Below are positions 11,722-22,809 of a stretch of 64,000 bases of DNA, one piece after another (the stretch's first letter is position 1; each line of letters opens with the position of its first letter). The notes below the pieces were generated by a model. That model did no database searches and was not told the origin of the DNA. It saw only the letters and a list, made by a program, of their open reading frames with translations. The stretch is from Rheum nobile (Eukaryota; Streptophyta; Magnoliopsida; Caryophyllales; Polygonaceae), in contig WOAB01000527.1 in the NCBI GenBank assembly GCA_027886185.1, forward strand, positions 620,001-684,000, written 5' to 3'. A program made the position numbers and the translations under genes.

Positions 11722-14381
11722 ATGGGCGCATTCATCTCTCACCAGAGGAACCCAAAAGAAGTCGAGGTGGCCCTGCCATCTCCAGTTAGGCTTGAGTTCC
11801 CGGTTCTCCCGCCGTGCTTTGAGGTCGGGGAGCCCAGTAGTCCACCCGAGGAGGTGAAGACCGTACTCGAGGAGTCGGTGGTATTGGTGTTTGTTAGGGC
11901 CAAGGTTCCCGAGGTGGAGCCTGAAGCGGATCCAAGGGAAGACACAGAGGAAGAGGAGGAGCCGGCGCAGTACCTTGGAGGTTACTACGACAACGACTTC
12001 GAAATCGAGGAAGATCCGGAGGAGGATCCAGAAGAGGATCGCGAGGAGGATCCGGAAGAGGATCCTGAAGAAGACCCAGAGGAAGACCCGGAGATGGAAT
12101 TTATCCTTCCGAGTCCGGTGTTGCCATTTGAGCGGGAGTATTCACCATTGTCCCCTGCCGCTTGGGAGACATGATAAGGCGTTGTCGTGATACCTAAACA
12201 AAATAATCCTAACAAACCTAAACAAGTAGTAGAGGCAAGCAAGGGTCGAATCCCACAGGGAGGAAGTAATCAATCTATGTGGTTCTTAGCATTCAAGTAA
12301 CAAAGGGGTTTTGATTATCAAGCAAAGTAACAAAGATGCAAGCTTTAGAAAGAAAATAAATATGATGGGTGGAAATATTCCACTAGACAAATATCCACAC
12401 TGCAAAGGAAACAGGTTGATCATTGATAACTATTTTTCCAAGTTCTTTTCACAATCTTATAGTTGTTCCCACCCTGATCTTAAGTACTATCGATTCTCAC
12501 AGTTGTCGATAGACTTATTACTACGTCAATGGGAAAGTACCTCTGATTCTCACAGTTGTCGGTGTACTTTACCACTAACACAGCAATAGCAATGCACACA
12601 AGGATATAGGATACATGAAAATAGAAGGTGCTTCCTTACTACTTAACATGCAAATGATTCTCACTCACGATTGCACGCTCGGAACCTCTATACGCAACAA
12701 TCGTGTATGCTACTAGATATGCTCTCGGAACCCCTATATGCAAATCCTAGCAATTGATAGATGTCGAAAAACCTAGTTAGCTACGCTAGAAGAATCAACA
12801 TAAACCAATAGACAATATGCTCAAGAGAATTAAACCAACTTTATAAGATATAGAACAAGGAATAGAAATCTCACAACCAATCCATTGCAATGCTTCAATC
12901 GTCTAGCGAAATAAAGGTGTTTAGCTCTCCATGGGTTGAAACCCTAGAGGTAGAATGAAGAACGAACTTGTAAAACTGAATGATAGCTTTTCGCAACTAG
13001 GTTAACTAAAGGGTTTTTAACCTAATTCTAAAAGAGTATAATAAAATAATAACAATAATAAAATAACCATAAAAATAACCAAGCAAAATTGGGGGAATTA
13101 ATCCCGAAATCTCGCTTCTCTCTCGTTCAGCAGCTCGGCATGATCTCCTCTCGCAAGCAACAGCGGCCTATCACACACAGCGGCCTAATTCAATTCCAAA
13201 TTCTCCAAAGTAGTTGCTGCGCTAGCTGATGGATGGTGACATCATCACCTGTATTTCTCCAGCTTTCCGCTTCAATTTCACGCGGCATCTCTTTCACGCG
13301 GGCCCCAGTCTTCACGGGCTTCTTCTTCATTTGTTTAGGCTTTTCCTCCAATTTGGGCCTTTTATCTTCACGGCCCAATCATCAAAATCAGCACGCAGAT
13401 TTCCAGCTTCACGTGATGGTCGCGGGGCGTCAGCTCCCACCGCGGGGCGGTGCTTCTCTTGGCGCGGGGCGGCATCCTTCTCTGAGACCCACCGCCGGGT
13501 CGCGGTGGCTCTGGCGCGGGGCGGTAGAAATTCGCCCACTCCTTTCTCTTCTGCTCTTCATTACTACCAAGTGTTGGTAGTCTTTTCCAATTAATTTCCA
13601 GCAGATCCTCATCCATCTTCATCTTCTCCAAATAAGCTGTAAATCCCTGGATATCTTCAATTCTCTCCACATCTTCTGGATTACAGACTTAACCTCAAAT
13701 CTAGTCATAAACTCCTCTAAGTAATGCTAATAATTGCTAGTTAAGGTGTGTGAAATGACACCTATCAAGACACTTAGTGGTGAAAATACCGCCAGGAGGA
13801 GGCCAGTGATGAGTCCTGACTCGTGACCGGTGTTTCGCCAGAGTCAGATGGCTTCCTCTGAAGAGCGTCGCTTGGTGGACGAGGCGGTTGAGCGTACTCG
13901 CTTGAGGGCAAGGCCGTGGGAGTCAATGGGTACACCGAGGGTAGTCCCGACTCAGCAGGCTAGGCCAAGGCCTCGAGTACTGGAGGAACGACTAGAGGAG
14001 TGGTCGAACGCCCTAGACGACATGAAGGAGAGGACATACGAGGCTGAGGTAGGTCTCTTCCGAATGATTGTGGACGTCCGCGAACTCCAGGAGTATATCC
14101 GCCAAGCAAGATTGCTACTTGATCCTTTGTACGAGGTAAACAGGGCAGACTTCCAACCAGGATTTTTAGAGGAGTTTTTCCAATCACCGAGATCTGATAG
14201 GGCTGGACCAAGTGTTCCCGTGCCTAGAGAAAGGCCGAGGGCACCGAGGCCGAGGGATGAGCCGTGTGCTCCAGGGCCGAGTAGGTCAAGAAGTCTGTCG
14301 CCAGACTCCGATAGTGAACCCCGTGCGAAGAAGCAGTGCATGAGAGTTCCCGATTATTTAAAGTGTTTCAAGGCCCCATGA
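11722..14381 (+). pseudogene. Element A ORF0: acidic, coiled-coil-like protein upstream of gag, disrupted
   Basis: The first part (11722-12171) starts MGAFIS, giving Gly2 and Ser6 as in N-myristoylation signals. It then has about seven EEDP repeats encoded by a GA-rich 12-base minisatellite. A 1596-bp insert interrupts it at 12172-13767. The rest (13773-14381) has a charged alpha-helical segment, a Pro/Arg-rich stretch and a basic AKKQ motif, ending in YLKCFKAP. A stop at 13824-13826 also breaks the second part. Element B has the same architecture at 25222-27074 with a matching tail. No known domain is recognised. It is distinct from gag, whose start lies 245 bases further on. Function is unknown. 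Confidence 0.75.
12172..13767 (-). mobile_element. Solo LTR (same superfamily as 7960-9262) inserted in ORF0 of element A
   Basis: The 1596-bp insert reads TGATAAGGCG...CCTATCA on the plus strand and is flanked by AGACA (12167-12171 and 13768-13772). Element B is uninterrupted at the homologous place (about 25668). On the minus strand it shares with the insert at 7960-9262 a block around 'tctagcg.ttgaagca' and a 'gattcgacccttgcttgc' phrase near the 3' end, so the two belong to related families in opposite orientation. A GC-rich block with GGTCGCGG and GCGGGGCGG motifs lies at about 13420-13530. Confidence 0.82.
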
Positions 14382-14626
14382 TTAGGCCAGTGTCGAGTTT
14401 GGCAGTTTCTTTCCTAGTATTTCAGTGTTCGTTTTGATAAGCATGGTAGTCTCCGAGCAATTTTGTCTTGCCGCTCGGGAGATTCCTTTTGTAACCCTTT
14501 CAAACTCAGTTTGAGTTCATCAATGAAAATTTACCAAGTTTGATCTATTCTAAGTTGACTTTATATGTTGTACATATTGGAATGTTATTAATGTTATAAA
14601 GTACTTGGAATTTGATCGATAAACAG

Positions 14627-15822
14627 ATGGTAAACACAAGGAATACCATTCGTGTTGGTGCTGGACCAAGCAATGACCCCAGACCAAATGTGAGGAATGT
14701 CGCAAACCCTTTGGATGAGAACGAGTCAGTTTCTCACAACAATCCAGGGAGCAATGACCAAGTTCCGATCAACGTTCCAGTAGTGTTTGACGCTGCGGCA
14801 ATTGAGGCTATTCGGGGAATTGTGATGCAAGCAGTCACCGATATTATACGACCAATCGCGCCTCAGGCACAAGGTGTGCCAATTCCTCCTGTGGTTCCGA
14901 TATTCGAGGAGCCAGCTATCCATGTACCTCATGAGGAAGCTGTCAGGAACAGAGGCAACTATGGCCGGGCACTGAAGGCCATAAGCTCTATGAGGCCTGA
15001 TAGCTATGATGGAAAGGGAGAGCCAGTCAGGGTAGCATATTGGTTCTCGCACATGGAGCGATTGTTCCGCAATGTCGAGTGCACAGAGACTGAGAAAGTG
15101 CACATTGCTTCCCTTCAGCTGAAGGAGGTGGCTAGCGAGTGGTGGGAAGGCACCGGTCTAGCTGATCACCCTGGATTGAACTGGGAAATGTTCAAGGCGA
15201 CGATGACTGATCGATTCTTTTTCCGAGCTATGAGGGAAGAGAAGCATAATGAGTTTCTCTATCCAAGGACGGATGGATTGAAAGTGACTGAGCTTGCGGC
15301 CAAGTTCAATCACCTGCTATAGTACGCTGGGCCGGAAGTGTCCAGTGATGAGCAGAAGATCTGGCATTTCCATGAGTGGATGAACCCAGATATTAAGCCG
15401 CTGATGGTGTGCCACGGATGCTCTACTCTGGAGCAGTATGTGGACACTGCCTACAAATTGGAGGTGACTCTGGAGGAGTCAGAGAAGAAGCGTAATCGCC
15501 AGAGGCCAGTGCATAGCCAACCTCAGGCAACTGGATTCAAGCGACCCGCGCCACCGTCAAACTTTGCCAAATCTGGCCGAGCGAGAACAGAAATGACTCA
15601 TGTAGGGTCTATGCAACGTTCGGGTTAGGGAAAGAATCTGATCCAGTGCTACAACTGTGGCACACCCGGGCACAAGAGTAATGAGTGTCCGAAGGAAAGG
15701 AAGACGTGCTTTGGCTGGGAAGGTGGGGCACTTGCAGTCATTCTGTCCGCAAATGAGGTAGAAAGGAGCTGAGTCACATCAAGGGTCTGTTAGTCAGAAC
15801 AACCGACCCAGGTTCAGACCAG
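14627..15822 (+). pseudogene. Element A gag (capsid and zinc-knuckle nucleocapsid), broken
   Basis: The start at 14627 (MVNTRN) is chosen because element B has the homologous MVNKRN start. The retrotransposon gag domain is recognisable from about residue 110 onward, with ASEWWEG and MTDRFF motifs typical of plant gypsy gag. Stops occur at 15320-15322 (TAG) and 15626-15628 (TAG). The first zinc knuckle CX2CX4HX4C is intact at about 15650-15691. The second is destroyed by a ~2-base loss near 15717 that also shifts the frame. Gag would package the element RNA into particles. In element B, gag and protease share one frame. Confidence 0.9.
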
Positions 15823-18800
15823 TGGAGGCTCATAGTCCTTCGACACAGACAACTGCGCAGAACAAGGGGAAAGCCCCAGCTGCTTCTGGAGGCCAAGGTC
15901 AGCGACTCTATGAGATGCGTGAGGCTGATGGACCCAATGCTCCAATTGCTCAAGGTACTCTATACCTTCATTCTACTTTTGTGTGTATATTGTTTGATTC
16001 GGGTGCTACCCATTCTTTTATTTCGGAAAGTTGTATAAGTAAGCTAGGATTAGTACGCAATGAGTCTTGTGAGCCTTTCGTAGTCAATCTTCCCAATGGT
16101 GAACAATTGGTTGGAACCAAGCGTCTGTCAGAATTTCCGATTACCATCCAGGGTAAGAAGTTAGAAGCATATTTGATCTGTATAGCCATGGCTCCATACG
16201 ACATTATTCTCGGTATGGATTGGCTGACACGTCATGGGGCGGTAATTGATTTCAGCTCTAGGACTGTGACGGTGTCATCTGGGGGCCCGTTTGTATTCAA
16301 GTTCAAGGGTCACAATGACGCTGATAACGGCAAGCTCATCAATGCGATGGATGCGTTTAAGCTACTTCGACAAGGATGTGTCGAGTACCTGTGCTACCTG
16401 GACGAGCCCAAGAAAGATGAGCCTTCAATTCTGGATATTCCGGTCATTTGTGAGTTCCCGGATGTCTTTCCGAAGGAGATTCCTGGTTTACCCCCGAGTC
16501 GTGATGTGGAGTTTACAATCGATCTCGAGCCTGGTACCGCGCCAATCTCCAAGGCACCGTACCGGATGGCTCTAGCAGAGATGCAAGAGTTGAAGAAGCA
16601 ACTTGAGGACCTTCTTGACAAAGGTTATATAAGACCGAGTGCATCACCTTGGGGCGCTCCTGTTTTGTTCGTCAAGAAGAAGGATGGATCGTTCCGACTT
16701 TGTATCGACTATCGAGAGTTGAATAAAGTCACGATCAAGAACAAGTATCCGTTACCAAGGATTGATGATCTGTTGGATTAATTGCAAGGAGCAAAAGTCT
16801 TTTCCAAGATCGATCTGAGATCTGGTTACCATCAGCTCAGGATTCGTAAGGAAGACATTCCGAGCACTACTTTCCGGACAAGATATGGACACTACGAGTT
16901 CGTAGTCATGCCATTTGGACTTACTAATGCCCCAACAGTTTTCATGGTTATGATGCATCGATGTTTCCACCAATATTTGGACAAGTTCGTGGTGGTCTTC
17001 ATCGACGATATTTTGATCTATTCCCCGAGCAAGGAAGCTCACGAGGAACATCTTCGAATCACTTTGTCAGTCCTTAGACAGAATCAACTTTACACAAAGT
17101 TGTCTAAGTGTGACTTCTGGATCAAAGAAGTGGCTTTCTTAGGCCATGTGATCAATGAGAATGGGGTTATGGTGGATCCCCAGAAGATTGAAGCAGTAGC
17201 CGACTGGAAACGGCTTCAGAATGTGAAGGAGGTGCGCAGTTTCTTAGGACTCGCTGGATATTATAGACGGTTCGTGGAGGGATTTTCTAAGATCGCTCTA
17301 CCTATGACCGGTTTGCTCCGCAAGGTCCACAAGAAATTTGTCTGGGATGACAAGTGCGAAGCCAGTTTTCAAAAACTAAAGAAGTGTCTGACCTCCGCAC
17401 CAGTGTTAGCGCTACTGGAAGGAAATGATGGTTATGTGGTCTATAGTGATGCTTCAAAGAATGGGTTAGGGTGCGTACTGATGCAGAAAGGGAAAGTTAT
17501 TGCATATGCATCTCGGCAATTGAAAACCTATGAGGCAAACTATCCGACGCATGATCTGGAGTTAGCAGCTGTAGTATTTGCGTTGAAGATTTGGAGACAC
17601 TATCTCTATGGTGTGAGGTGCCAAGTCTTCACCGATCATAAGAGTCTCAAGTACGTGTTCACTCAGAAGGAGCTGAATAAGAGACAACGTCGCTGGTTAG
17701 AGCTACTCAAAGACTACGACATTGAGTTGCTGTATCATCCGGGCAAGGATAATGTAGTAGCCGATGCATTGAGTTGGAAGACACCGCACGAGACTGTAGT
17801 GGCTCTACTCACTGCTCAGACCAAGTTGGACCAAGGGTTGTGCGAGATTGAAGTCTTGTACGATCAGCATCGTGGATACCTGAGTATGCTTGAGATTCAA
17901 GCTACACTACTTGATCAAATCAGGGAAAGGCAGGTTGACGACGTGGTCTTGGTAAAACTAAGCAGTGAAGTGATGGACGGGAAAGCTCCCGGATTCGTGA
18001 TTCAGGAGGATGGATCACTTTGGTTTCAGGACCGGATTTATGTGCCTGACGTAGATGGTCTTCGCCAGTTGGTGATGAAGGAGGCTCATTCGTCAGCTTA
18101 TTCTGTACATCCAGGCTCTAGCAAGATGTACAAGGACCTCAGGAAGAAGTTCTGGTGGCCCAACATGAAGTGGGATGTAGCGGAGTTTGTGGCGAAATGC
18201 TTGACCTGTCAGAAAGTCAAGATAGAACACCATAGACCAGATGGTGAATTGCTACCTCTTCCAGTGCCAGAATGGAAATGGGAGGATATCGCTATGGATT
18301 TCGTCACAGGGTTGCCTAAGACTCAGACTCAAAAGGATGCGATATGGGTAATCATTGACAGGCTCACGAAGAGTGCTCACTTCGTGGCTATCAAGTCAAC
18401 ATGGGGAACCCAGAAGCTATCAGAAGTGTTCCTACACAAAATTGTCCATTTGCATGATACTCCAAAGACCATTGTATCGGATCGTGATGGTCGATTCATG
18501 TCGAGATTCTGGAAGGAACTCCACAAGGCCATGGGAACCGAGTTGAGGTTCAGTATTGCGTTTCATCCTCAGACGGATGGACAGTCTGAGAGAACCATCC
18601 AGACCTTGGAAGATATGCTGAGAGCTTGCGTACTTGACCATCCGACTAGCTGGGAGAACAGCCTAAGTCTGATTGAGTTCACGTACAACAACAGTTGGCA
18701 TGCTACCATCAAGATGGCTCCATTCGAGGCTTTGTACGGTCGAAGGTGTAGATCTCCGATTTGTTGGGATGAGAATGCCGACAAGGTTCTGCTCGGACCG

Positions 18801-19346
18801 GAGTTAGTCGAAAGGACTGCTTCGGGCATTGCGTTGATTAGACAGAGGATGTTGACAACTCAAAGTCGACAGAAGTCTTACGCAGATCTGAAGCGCAGGA
18901 ATGTCGAATTTGAGGTTGGTGACAAGGTGTTTGTCAGGGTGTCGCCATCCAAGGGCGTGTTCAGGTTCGGCAAGCGTGGGAAGCTTAACCCTCGCTACGT
19001 GGCACCATTTGAGATCCTTGATAGGGTGGGATCTCTAGCGTATCGTTTGGCATTGCCGCCATCGGCACATCCGGTGCATAACGTGTTCCACGTATCCTTG
19101 TTGAGAAAGTACGTGCCAGATGAGTCTCATGTACTGAGTTATGAAGACATCGAGATTCATGCAAATGGTACCTACGAGCAGATACCTGTGCGTATTCTCA
19201 AGCGTCGCGAGAAGCAATTGCGGAACAAGGTAGTACCCTTAGTACGGATTCTTTGGTCCAAGGCTGGATCTGAAGAGGTTACTTGGGAAACCTGGGAGAC
19301 TGAGGAGGATATGCTTAGCCATTTTCCCGAGCTGTTTTGGGCCTAG
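15823..19346 (+). pseudogene. Element A pol: protease, RT/RNase H, integrase, chromodomain
   Basis: One reading frame broken only by TAA at 16779-16781, where element B has CAA. The protease active site DSG is at 15996-16004. Reverse transcriptase spans about 16440-17300 with the catalytic FIDD at 16998-17009. RNase H lies around 17430-17760. Integrase follows with an H-H-C-C zinc-binding region (about 18080-18215), then the Asp (about 18296), Asp (about 18480) and Glu (about 18590) catalytic positions. The C-terminus (about 19230-19340), with VTWETW and an acidic tail, looks like the chromodomain of Tekay/Del chromoviruses. The final stop TAG is at 19344-19346. Apart from the single stop this is the better-preserved pol of the two elements. 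Confidence 0.93.
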
Positions 19347-19450
19347 TTTGGGGGTTGAAACATTTTTAAGGGGGTAGTGTTGTAACGCCTCATTTTTTTG
19401 GTTTATTCGGCCAAGTTTCGGGGTCAAAATTTCTTTTAAGGGGGAGGTGA
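19347..19450 (+). promoter_or_regulatory. Element A polypurine tract, duplicated
   Basis: The functional tract 'aagggggaggtga' directly precedes the 3' LTR at 19451. About 70 bases upstream there is a second version, 'aagggggtagtgt' (19368-19380), followed at 19381 by an LTR-start-like TGTAACGCCTC. Then comes a second copy of the phrase 'ggccaagtttcggggtc'. Element B has a single copy of this junction. Confidence 0.8.
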
Positions 19451-21808
19451 TGTAATACCCCTCATTTTTAGTAAGAGTATTTGGGTAATTTTACAAACCC
19501 TCGTCCTGTGATCGTATCATTTTTGGAGAAGTTTGGATTTCTGTATCGAGATTGATCTCTGTAAAATCCCTTGAGTGATATAAAATACATTCGACGTATT
19601 TTTCGGGGTTTAGAATATTTGTTTGGGTACAAATATATTTAATCCGGGGTTTAAAACCCACGTCAAACCTTTCCCCGGGCAAACAGACGCGAAAAAGGCA
19701 TTTCCGTGACCGCGACAGCATTTCCGCGACCGCGGAAATGTGGGTTTCAGAATGGCTGGGCACAGGAATTTTCCGCGACCGCGGATAAAGTTCCGCGACC
19801 GCGGAAAACTCCAACACGCCAATGTCGCGTCGTCTGACTCCTCGCCGTTCGCGCCACCGTCGATCTTCTGGCTGGCCGTTGATCCGGACTGGGGGAGATC
19901 CTTCCTTGGCCTATAAAAGGAGCTCGATCTGGAGGGTTGAAGGGCACTCCATCTGATCAATCTCTCTCATTTCTCTCTCGTTTTCTTGTTCGTCGGAGGT
20001 CGAAGCTCTTGCCGGAAATCTTCAAGCGTTCGTCGGAGCTCTCGTTGGAAGCGGTGATGCTCTCAAGGTGGTGCATTGAAGGTGCAAGGTGCCCAGGAGT
20101 CGAGCCCCATCCGAATCGAGCCCCGTCGCGTCGCCCCCGGTGAGATTTCTCCCATTCTGAGTCACCAGAGTTCATGTCTGCGACCGCGGCTGTGACAAGG
20201 CCGGCCGCGTCCGCGACCGCTGCCTTTGTCACTCGCGGACACTCGTCCTCGACGACCGCGGCAGTGCCCACCGCGACCGCGGATTGCCTGGGCAATCACG
20301 ATCGTGGCTTTGGGCTTGTCGGTCTCGGTCGGGGCCTTCGTTCCTTCGATTTGGTTCGTTCCTTCTTCGATTTGTATCATTTTAAATGTCGAATCTAACC
20401 TAGGGTTTCGTTATGGGTCGTTCCATAGGAATCTATAATCCGAGTTTTGTTCCCGTTCCGGACCCAGAAACCCATCTTCGTCAGTCGTTCGTCTAATCTA
20501 AGGCAAGTGGCGGTTCGCTCTTGCTTATCATTCCATATTTCTATTAATTATCAATTGTTTAATTGTTAATGAAATGGGATGAACATTGTTTTCGTTGGGA
20601 ACAGTTTTGATAAACGTATTGGATACGATTAAAAGAGATATTATAATAGGTTGTATATACTGCTAGAAACAACGCTATTATAAATATATATATATATATA
20701 TATTGTTGCCATGATGGCATTGATATGGATTATTATGTGGTTTTAACTGTTTAGTTAGAACGAGTATTCGTAGGAACGCTATATACCTTACGAGGTCTAG
20801 TCGTTTCTTTATAATTGGTATTAGGAGGAGTTTTCCCTAATACTCTCTCTGGTCACGACCTTGCCCTTAATCAGGATAGGTGCACACAGCTGGTGCCGAT
20901 TCTCGGGATTTATTCCCTTCAATATCTCTCGCGATGAGATGATATATAAAAGCTTATAACGTGAATGTACGCTTTGTCACTAAAATAAGATAAGTGCCGC
21001 TATGCACATAATTAATGAACCTTGGGCGAGGAGTACAACTTGGAAACTCGTCTAGACTTCGACTAAAATAAGTCCTCCTTTCAAATCTGAATTCGCATTA
21101 CGTGGTGAGGTTGGTCGTGGACCCAAATGGGCAAGTCTTTTTAAACGCTTGTGTGAAACTGTAATGTCCCCGAACACTTGTCATACTTTCCGATAAGACT
21201 CAATCTCTTGGAGTCTTCTCTTCATATGTTTCCTTTAGACTCGATCTTTAGGAGTCTTCTCTTGATCATTCTACTTTGAATCATTCTGTAGAGGTATTGA
21301 GGTTTACTATCGTCATCGGCTTTCATTCGAGAAGCGATGGGTCTAACCTAATACGCCTACCTTAGAACCTTTCTGTTTTACCCTTGCATAGTCTTTCATT
21401 AGACTAACCAACCGGCTTTTATTCCTTGCATGGTTGACTGGTGTCATCCGTCTCATACGGCACATCAGGTAAACTTCTGTTACGTGAAGGCTAGAAACGA
21501 CGATGAAGGCAGATGGAGTTCTTAAGAGTTTTATCAAGGTTGAGATCCTAGGCGGTGATCGCTCCGATCAAGACATTTGTTGTTTATTTAAAAGACTTCC
21601 GCTGTATTGAAACATATTATGTATTTTGGTTATATTTGGAATTGTGGATGTAATTCTGAGACTTTGATTTAATCAAATGTTATGATATTTCGTATTAAAT
21701 ATTGTTTTATGATTTGTATAAATTGGTTAAGCCTTGGGTGGCTTCTGATGTGGAATCTGAGGTCACTGGCGGTAATACTTTCAAGGTTATATATTTGGGG
21801 GTGTTACA
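19451..21808 (+). repeat. Element A 3' LTR
   Basis: A 2358-bp LTR, TGTAATACCCC to GGTGTTACA, followed by the duplication GTATC (21809-21813). It has a TATA box at 19912-19920 and the same GC-rich CCGCGACCGCGG clusters as the 5' copy. A (TA)n run lies near 20682-20702. It retains the uninterrupted target of the solo LTR at 7960-9262. Confidence 0.95.
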
Positions 21809-21813
21809 GTATC

Positions 21814-22809
21814 GAGTACTATATTGTCTTGATATGGTGTGACGTGTCAATAAATGGATGTTGGTTGTGTTAATAAAAGATGTTGGTGAGGATATGATGA
21901 TCATATGGATGAATATTGTTGTACGGTTGATTTGAAGCAAAATGATATGTTGATTAAAACGTGGTATGATATATATGTGGGTAAGGATGGTTCCGATCCC
22001 AAATGGTTTTAAACTGTTTTCTACTGACACACTTCTCGACAGAGGGCTCCATCCAGGTAGAGTGGTTCGAGAGAGTGCTCTACCAGTTTAGGGGAGGTCG
22101 GGTCACCTAGCTAGTGACGCCGTTTCCGATCCATTGGTAGAGATGATAATACTCGTTATGCGGGTTCAGAAGGTACCTTCGTGTCCAAGACAAGCTTGGG
22201 CATGTTTTAGAAATGTTTTCGTACTTGGATTTGCAAATGAGTTTTCTTTACAAGAAAAATATACTCGAGTATATAGATTTTGAATGATTTCTTAAATATT
22301 TGGAACTTGTGATTTGATTATAAATTGAGTGAAGTTCATGTGATCTAATGTTGTATTCACTGTGAGTATGCTTGGAAGATCTGGTATTGCAACTATTCTA
22401 GCTGTAACTTTTCTTGTATATCTGTGTGTATGTGAAGTAACACTCTCTTGTATGTCATGATTGTTTGTAACTTTCTTGTCATGCATTTATTGTCATCAAT
22501 CTTGCATATCCGCAAATCTGTAGAGAATACTTTATCAATGTATAATGTTTAGTTGTAATATTTCTTGCATGTTTGTATGTGTCTAAATAATACATTCATG
22601 TCGTAACATGTACATTTGTGCCCTTGCATGTGTATCTATGATCCCTTGCTTACACTATTGCACGTATTACGTTGCTTATATAACTTGCTAGTCTGGTTGG
22701 AGACTAATCCCCATTTTCGTGGGGGCTGGCTATGTCTTGTACATGGTCAGGTATTCTTTCATTCAGGATCAGCGTGGACGTCAAGTAGGATGGACACAAT
22801 ATTAGGGCT
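21814..22809 (+). mobile_element. Element C 5' LTR, middle piece
   Basis: Continues LTR-C after element A and matches 39136-40052. It ends at GGGCT (22805-22809), the target duplication of element B. The inverted LTR copy contains the unbroken site 'attagggctaactatg' (minus strand, about 5075-5090). Confidence 0.88.

Larger units (their letters stand above)
7794..21808 (+). mobile_element. Element A: Ty3/gypsy chromovirus (Tekay/Del type), nested in LTR of C
   Basis: A complete but inactive 14-kb LTR retrotransposon flanked by the 5-bp duplication GTATC (7789-7793 and 21809-21813). In order it has: 5' LTR, a near-canonical primer binding site, an extra ORF0, gag, protease, reverse transcriptase/RNase H, integrase with a C-terminal chromodomain-like region, a polypurine tract and the 3' LTR. 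Its two secondary insertions (7960-9262 and 12172-13767) bring the net length to about 11.1 kb. Stops and frameshifts break gag-pol. Confidence 0.95.
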
